DNA from: Ga0077553 sp038215275
GTDB taxonomy: Bacteria; Acidobacteriota; Terriglobia; Bryobacterales; Bryobacteraceae
Reading direction: 5' to 3'
Length of the DNA stretch: 10,234 nucleotides
Assembly: GCA_038215275.1 (NCBI GenBank)
Contig: JBBQRA010000214.1
Span: forward strand, 1 to 10,234
Below, in pieces: positions 6,954 through 10,234 of the stretch (the first letter of the stretch is position 1; every line of letters starts with the position of its first letter). A program made the position numbers and the translations under genes. A model generated the notes under the pieces. It did not search any database. It had not been told where the DNA came from and saw only the letters and a list, made by a program, of their open reading frames with translations.

Positions 6954-7637
6954 ATGGAGTGGTACGCCCAAGAAGTTGCGAGCCTCGCGCAGAAGCTGCG
7001 TCAGAACGCGTTGCCGTCGCCGATCGCCTTTTACGGATCTTCCTCCATTCGGCTTTGGGACCGGCTTCCCCATGACCTCAACAACCCCCAAGTTCTCAAT
7101 CTAGGCTTCGGCGGCTCCACCCTCGCCGCTTGCGTCCACTTCTTCGACCAACTCATCCCGCTCGCCCAACCCCGATCACTCCTTGTCTATGCTGGCGACA
7201 ACGACCTCGGTGATGGCCAGTCAGCCGAGTTCGTCCTCGATCGCTTCCGCGCGCTGACCGAGAAAATCGTCCGGTTTAATCCGGCCCTTTCCTGGGCCTT
7301 CCTCTCCATCAAACTCTCGCCATCCCGCTTATCCCTGCGCCCCCAAATTGACCGCGCCAACAATGCCATTCGCCTCGAAACGGCGCGCCATCCCCGCGCC
7401 TCGTTCATCGACGTCGCCTCCCCACTACTTAACCCTGCGGGCTACCCGGCCTCAGAATACTTTCAACCCGACGGGCTCCATCTCAGTCCTGCTGGCTATC
7501 GGCGCTGGGCCGAGACTCTAAAACAAGATCGCAACCGAATGTTAATCGAGTCGTCGCCGAATATTCGCTCAGCCGAGCTATCCTCAAGCCAGAACTCTGC
7601 GGGACAGGATGCTTCGGGAATATCACAAGTGGTTTAG
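6954..7637 (+). CDS. SGNH/GDSL-type hydrolase (cytoplasmic esterase/lipase-like)
   Basis: This 227-residue protein has the four SGNH blocks: FYGSSSIRLW (27-36) with Ser30 as probable nucleophile, GFGGS (51-55), AGDND (80-84) with Asn83, and DGLHL (173-177) with Asp173 and His176 completing the triad. It should hydrolyse ester or acyl groups from sugars or lipids; the substrate cannot be told. No signal peptide is visible, so it is probably cytoplasmic. ATG 6954 is the only good start because an in-frame TGA lies at 6945-6947, but it has no Shine-Dalgarno. The domain appears to end near residue 190. The last ~35 residues are Ser/Gln-rich, match no family feature, and run 29 bases into the next gene, whose own frame looks conserved there. 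The tail may be a read-through into former spacer. It is the first gene of the plus operon. Confidence 0.9.
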   Translation: MEWYAQEVASLAQKLRQNALPSPIAFYGSSSIRLWDRLPHDLNNPQVLNLGFGGSTLAACVHFFDQLIPLAQPRSLLVYAGDNDLGDGQSAEFVLDRFRALTEKIVRFNPALSWAFLSIKLSPSRLSLRPQIDRANNAIRLETARHPRASFIDVASPLLNPAGYPASEYFQPDGLHLSPAGYRRWAETLKQDRNRMLIESSPNIRSAELSSSQNSAGQDASGISQVV

Positions 7638-8343
7638 CGCTACACTCCAGCGCGACATGGAACTGCTCGTCTTCGGCCATGCCGGAGAACGCGTCCTCGT
7701 TTTCCCCACCCGCCAGGGACGCTTCTTCGACTATGAGAACTGGCGTTTGGCTGAAGCGGCCGCCCCCGCCATCCATGCTGGCAAACTGCAACTCTTCTGC
7801 CTCGATAGCTTCGACTCCCACTCTCTCTACTGCGCGTCCATTCCGCCCCCCGAACGCATCCGGCGCCATCAACTCTACGAAGACTACGTCCTCCGCGAAG
7901 TCCTCCCGTTCACTCGGTCCAAGAACACCGACCCCCGCCTAATGGCCCACGGTTGCTCCATCGGCGCTTATCACGCCGTCGACCTCGCCACCCGCCACCC
8001 CCATCTCTTTACCCGCGTCCTCGCCCTCTCCGGCCGATATGATCTCACGAAGGCGATCGGCCCCTTCCTCGATCTCTTCTGCGGCTACTACGACGAAAAT
8101 ATATACTTCCACACTCCGCCCCATTTCCTTGCCCGCCTCACCGACCCCACCCTCCTCGCCGCCCTTCGCCGCCTCGACATCACCCTTGCCGTCGGCCACG
8201 ACGACACCTTCTGCGCCTCCACGCGCGAACTCTCGACCATCCTCCACAACAAACAGATTCCTCACCACCTCGACATTTGGCCCGGTGAGGCCCACCGCGC
8301 GCTGCATTGGCGCGAAATGGTTCGCCGCTACCTCGCCTCTTGA
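7609..8343 (+). CDS. Alpha/beta-hydrolase, putative esterase (esterase D-like family)
   Basis: This 244-residue protein has an alpha/beta-hydrolase layout. The nucleophile elbow GCSIG (115-119) contains Ser117, GHDD (196-199) supplies the likely acid Asp198, and GEAHRALHW (226-234) the likely base His229. The opening segment YHKWFSATLQRDMELLVFGH matches what is usual for this esterase family, supporting ATG 7609 over the internal Met17 at 7657. A purine-rich GGGACAGG (7601-7608) directly precedes the start. No signal peptide or membrane segment is visible, so it is probably cytoplasmic. The family includes S-formylglutathione hydrolase-like and carbohydrate-ester hydrolases; substrate unknown. 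It overlaps the SGNH gene by 29 bases in another frame and is followed after 16 bases by the M20 gene, so the three are probably co-transcribed and may act in sequence on acylated compounds. Confidence 0.88.
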   Translation: MLREYHKWFSATLQRDMELLVFGHAGERVLVFPTRQGRFFDYENWRLAEAAAPAIHAGKLQLFCLDSFDSHSLYCASIPPPERIRRHQLYEDYVLREVLPFTRSKNTDPRLMAHGCSIGAYHAVDLATRHPHLFTRVLALSGRYDLTKAIGPFLDLFCGYYDENIYFHTPPHFLARLTDPTLLAALRRLDITLAVGHDDTFCASTRELSTILHNKQIPHHLDIWPGEAHRALHWREMVRRYLAS

Positions 8344-8359
8344 TATCCTGATCGGAATC

Positions 8360-9940
8360 ATGCCCCGCCGATTCCTGCTCTGCTTCCTCCTGGCCGCCTG
8401 CGTCGCCTCCGGCCAATCCCCCATCTCGCCCGATCGCGAAGCCGCGATGAAAGCCGACCTCGCCGGGCGCATCGACCGAATGTCGAAGCAAGCCCAAGTG
8501 ATGGTCGATTCCGTTTTCTCCTTCGCCGAACTCGGCTTCCAGGAAGTCGAGACCAGCAAATATCTAACTGGAATCCTTGAAAAGGAAGGTTTCAAGATCG
8601 AGCGCGGAGTGGCTGGCATCCCCACGGCCTGGGTCGCGACCTGGGGCTCCGGCAAGCCCGTCATCGCCCTTGGCTCCGACATCGACTGTATCCCGCAGGC
8701 GTCCCAAAAGCCCGGCGTGGCCTACCGTTCGCCCCTGCTCGACTTCGCTCCCGGACACGGCGAGGGCCATAACTCCGGCATGCCGCTCAACATCGTCGCG
8801 GCGCTCGCGGTGAAGGAGATTATGGAGCGCGAGAAGCTTCCCGGCACTCTCAAGCTCTGGCCCGGCGTCGGTGAAGAGCAACTCGGTACCAAAGCCTATT
8901 ACGTCCGCGCCGGGGTCTTCAAAGACGTCGACGCTGTTCTCTTCGCCCACGTCTCAGCTGACTTCAACGTCACCGCGGGACCCGGAGGACAGAGCGGCAT
9001 GGTCTCAGTCGAATATCAGTTCCAAGGCGAATCCGCCCACGCCGCCGGTGCCCCCTGGCGCGGGCGCTCCGCCCTTGACGCTGTCGAACTCATGAACGTC
9101 GGCTGGAACTTCCGGCGCGAACACCTGCGCCTCGCCCAGCGTTCCCACTACGTCATCACCAACGGGGGCGACCAACCCAACGTCGTCCCTCAGAACGCTT
9201 CCGTCTGGTACTTCTTCCGCGAAACTGACTACGACAATGTGATGAACCTCTGGAAGGTAGGCGACCAGATGGCCCAGGGCGCCGCGCTGATGACGAACAC
9301 GACGTTCACCTCGCGAGTCCTCGGCTCGGCTTGGGCGGGCCACTTCTCCGTTCCCATCGCGGAAGCCATGCACGCCAATATCAAAAAGGTGGGCTACCCC
9401 CAGTGGTCGGAGGACGACAAGCGCTTCGCCGTCGCGCTTCAGCAGGAACTCAAGGTTCCCGTGACCGGGCTCAATGACCAGGTTGGCGAACTCCGCCAGC
9501 CCTCGACCACCCCTACGGCTACTGGTGGCGGCTCGGACGACATCGGCGACATCTCGTGGAATGTCCCCACCATCACTCTCCGCTATCCGGCGAACATCCA
9601 GGCCGGCCCGGGGCACAACTGGGCCAACGCCATCGCAATGGCCACGCCGGTTGCCCATAAGGGAGTCGTCGCCGGAGCCAAAGCCCAGGCGATGACCCTA
9701 CTCGACCTCATTACCAAACCGAAGTTAGTGACCGCCGCCTGGGACTATTTCAATAACGTCCAAACCAAGGAAACGAAGTACAAGTCGTTCCTTCGCCCCA
9801 CCGATGAGCCGGCGCTTTTTCTCAATAAGCGGATCATGGAAGAGTTCCGCCCCCGCATGCAGGAGCAGTATTACAACCCGTCCAAATACAACACCTACTT
9901 GGAGCAGATGGGTATCCCGTATCCGACCGTCCGGAAGTAA
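8360..9940 (+). CDS. Exported M20D-family amidohydrolase (p-aminobenzoyl-glutamate hydrolase subunit B-like)
   Basis: The 526-residue product is a two-metal amidohydrolase of the AbgB-like M20D branch. MPRRFLLCFLLAAC gives a short signal with lipobox LAAC (11-14), so it may be a lipoprotein anchored at Cys14; ordinary cleavage near residue 18 is the alternative. Conserved positions include LGSDIDC (104-110), EGHNSG (135-140), the catalytic glutamate pair GEE (171-173), FAHVS (195-199), the lid-domain SAHAAGAPWRGRSALDA (225-241), GGGSDD (389-394) and the final ligand GPGHNWAN (416-423). Expected activity is hydrolysis of an N-acyl amino acid or aryl-glutamate amide. Many M20D enzymes have Cys before GHN; this one has Glu135. 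The open frame extends upstream of 8360 but only as an out-of-frame copy of the esterase gene; the signal peptide fixes this start, although its Shine-Dalgarno (CGGA) is weak. The C-terminal 70 residues extend past the catalytic domain. Confidence 0.92.
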   Translation: MPRRFLLCFLLAACVASGQSPISPDREAAMKADLAGRIDRMSKQAQVMVDSVFSFAELGFQEVETSKYLTGILEKEGFKIERGVAGIPTAWVATWGSGKPVIALGSDIDCIPQASQKPGVAYRSPLLDFAPGHGEGHNSGMPLNIVAALAVKEIMEREKLPGTLKLWPGVGEEQLGTKAYYVRAGVFKDVDAVLFAHVSADFNVTAGPGGQSGMVSVEYQFQGESAHAAGAPWRGRSALDAVELMNVGWNFRREHLRLAQRSHYVITNGGDQPNVVPQNASVWYFFRETDYDNVMNLWKVGDQMAQGAALMTNTTFTSRVLGSAWAGHFSVPIAEAMHANIKKVGYPQWSEDDKRFAVALQQELKVPVTGLNDQVGELRQPSTTPTATGGGSDDIGDISWNVPTITLRYPANIQAGPGHNWANAIAMATPVAHKGVVAGAKAQAMTLLDLITKPKLVTAAWDYFNNVQTKETKYKSFLRPTDEPALFLNKRIMEEFRPRMQEQYYNPSKYNTYLEQMGIPYPTVRK

Positions 9941-9992
9941 CTGACAGCTCCCAGTTCAGCCCGGGGTATCGTCCGCCAAAAGCAGCTCGACC

Positions 9993-10040
9993 GAGACTGG
10001 CTTCCTGCCTGCCGCCAAGGCTGCTCAGGAAGCCAGTTTC
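9993..10040. terminator. Long-stem hairpin between convergent genes, candidate bidirectional terminator
   Basis: Bases 9993-10007 pair with 10026-10040 (15 pairs, one of them G-U; core ACTGGCTTCCTG with CAGGAAGCCAGT), leaving an 18-base loop. It lies between the M20 stop at 9940 and the minus-strand stop at 10049. Only short T-runs flank it (ATTT on the plus side, CTTTTGG on the minus side), so termination strength is uncertain. Confidence 0.7.
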
Positions 10041-10048
10041 GCCAAGAT

Positions 10049-10234
10049 TTACTTCACCGGCACGAAACAGTAGAAGTAACCCGCGCCGCCAGTGGCCACC
10101 AGATTCGCCTGGCTGCAGCCGCGAGAAGGATGCGTTGAATTCCACGAAATTCCGCCACCGTTCCGGTCGCTGTGGCCCAACTGCGCCGTTCCTTCGCCAT
10201 TGCTGGTCCAATTCTTGCAGGTGTGGTCCGCGCC
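10049..10234 (-). CDS. C-terminal part of a DUF1554/C-type-lectin-like secreted protein (5' truncated by window edge)
   Basis: Reading the minus strand from 10234, the frame is open for 61 residues to TAA at 10051-10049; the start lies beyond the window. The peptide contains CKNWTSNGEG (6-15), LGHSDRNGGG (19-28), SWNSTHPSRGCSQ (30-42) and TGGAGYFYCF (48-57). The pattern Cys-x-x-Trp-Thr-Ser, Gly-His-x-Asp, Ser-Trp-Asn-Ser, Gly-Cys-Ser-Gln and Tyr-Cys-Phe resembles the C-terminus of DUF1554/endostatin-like lectin-fold domains that I know from exported proteins of Leptospira, Myxococcota and other environmental bacteria. Cys6, Cys40 and Cys56 suggest disulfides, hence an extracytoplasmic location. 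The domain may bind carbohydrate or a surface ligand (inference). It converges on the M20 gene across the hairpin. The family is assigned from memory of the motif, and the rest of the protein is not visible. Confidence 0.75.
   Translation of the reverse strand, partial: GADHTCKNWTSNGEGTAQLGHSDRNGGGISWNSTHPSRGCSQANLVATGGAGYFYCFVPVK

Noticed and set aside
6850..7000. Abrupt change from G-rich to C-rich plus strand near 6.9 kb, suggestive of a replication origin
   Set aside because: The switch coincides exactly with the change of gene direction. Coding strands of both operons favour C over G, so gene orientation explains it; no dnaA-type boxes or origin genes were seen.
8039..8359. 107-codon upstream extension of the M20 amidohydrolase frame
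   Set aside because: It overlaps the catalytic half of the esterase gene, translates to a Ser/Pro/Thr-rich shadow sequence, and would bury the clear signal peptide that begins at 8360.
9834..10211. 125-codon minus-strand open frame across the right intergenic region
   Set aside because: It runs through the terminator hairpin and into the M20 gene; the neighbouring frame ending at 10049 has the conserved lectin-like motif instead.

Overview
The window reads as a GC-rich chromosomal segment from a heterotroph rich in secreted hydrolases. The combination of a cytochrome-type DUF1549/DUF1553 protein with its DUF1501 partner, a Tat-exported sulfatase, an exported SelA-like PLP enzyme, and SGNH, esterase and M20 hydrolases suggests Acidobacteriota (Bryobacter/Solibacter-like). 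Planctomycetota or Verrucomicrobiota remain possible. This is inference from gene content; there is no rRNA or other marker gene in the window.

Layout. Bases 1-126 hold the 3' end of an unrecognised plus-strand gene, closed by a strong hairpin (137-169). A tight four-gene operon then runs on the minus strand from 6892 down to 172. In transcription order it encodes a cytochrome-like PSCyt1/DUF1549/DUF1553 protein (897 aa), a DUF1501 protein (463 aa), a SelA/DgaE-like PLP enzyme (388 aa) and a formylglycine-dependent sulfatase (488 aa). Gene junctions are an 11-bp overlap, a 16-bp gap and a 4-bp GTGA overlap. A 61-bp divergent promoter region (6893-6953) carries a 25-bp imperfect palindrome. 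Rightwards, a second compact operon encodes an SGNH/GDSL hydrolase, an alpha/beta-hydrolase esterase and an exported M20D (AbgB-like) amidohydrolase. A second hairpin (9993-10040) separates this operon from a convergent gene that enters from the right edge. Only its C-terminus is present, and it has a DUF1554/lectin-like signature.

How it may work together. All four minus-operon products carry apparent export signals. The cytochrome-like protein has a plain Sec signal, as needed for periplasmic haem attachment. The other three start with twin-arginine-type signals, which suit proteins exported after folding or cofactor loading. A plausible but unproven reading is a cell-envelope module for sulfated or amino-sugar polymers, with the divergent operon supplying de-esterification and deamidation. 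No transposon, CRISPR array, tRNA or rRNA was seen. The most useful unknowns are the exported PLP enzyme, the biochemical role of the DUF1553/DUF1501 pair, the divergent operator-like palindrome, and the truncated lectin-like gene at the right edge.
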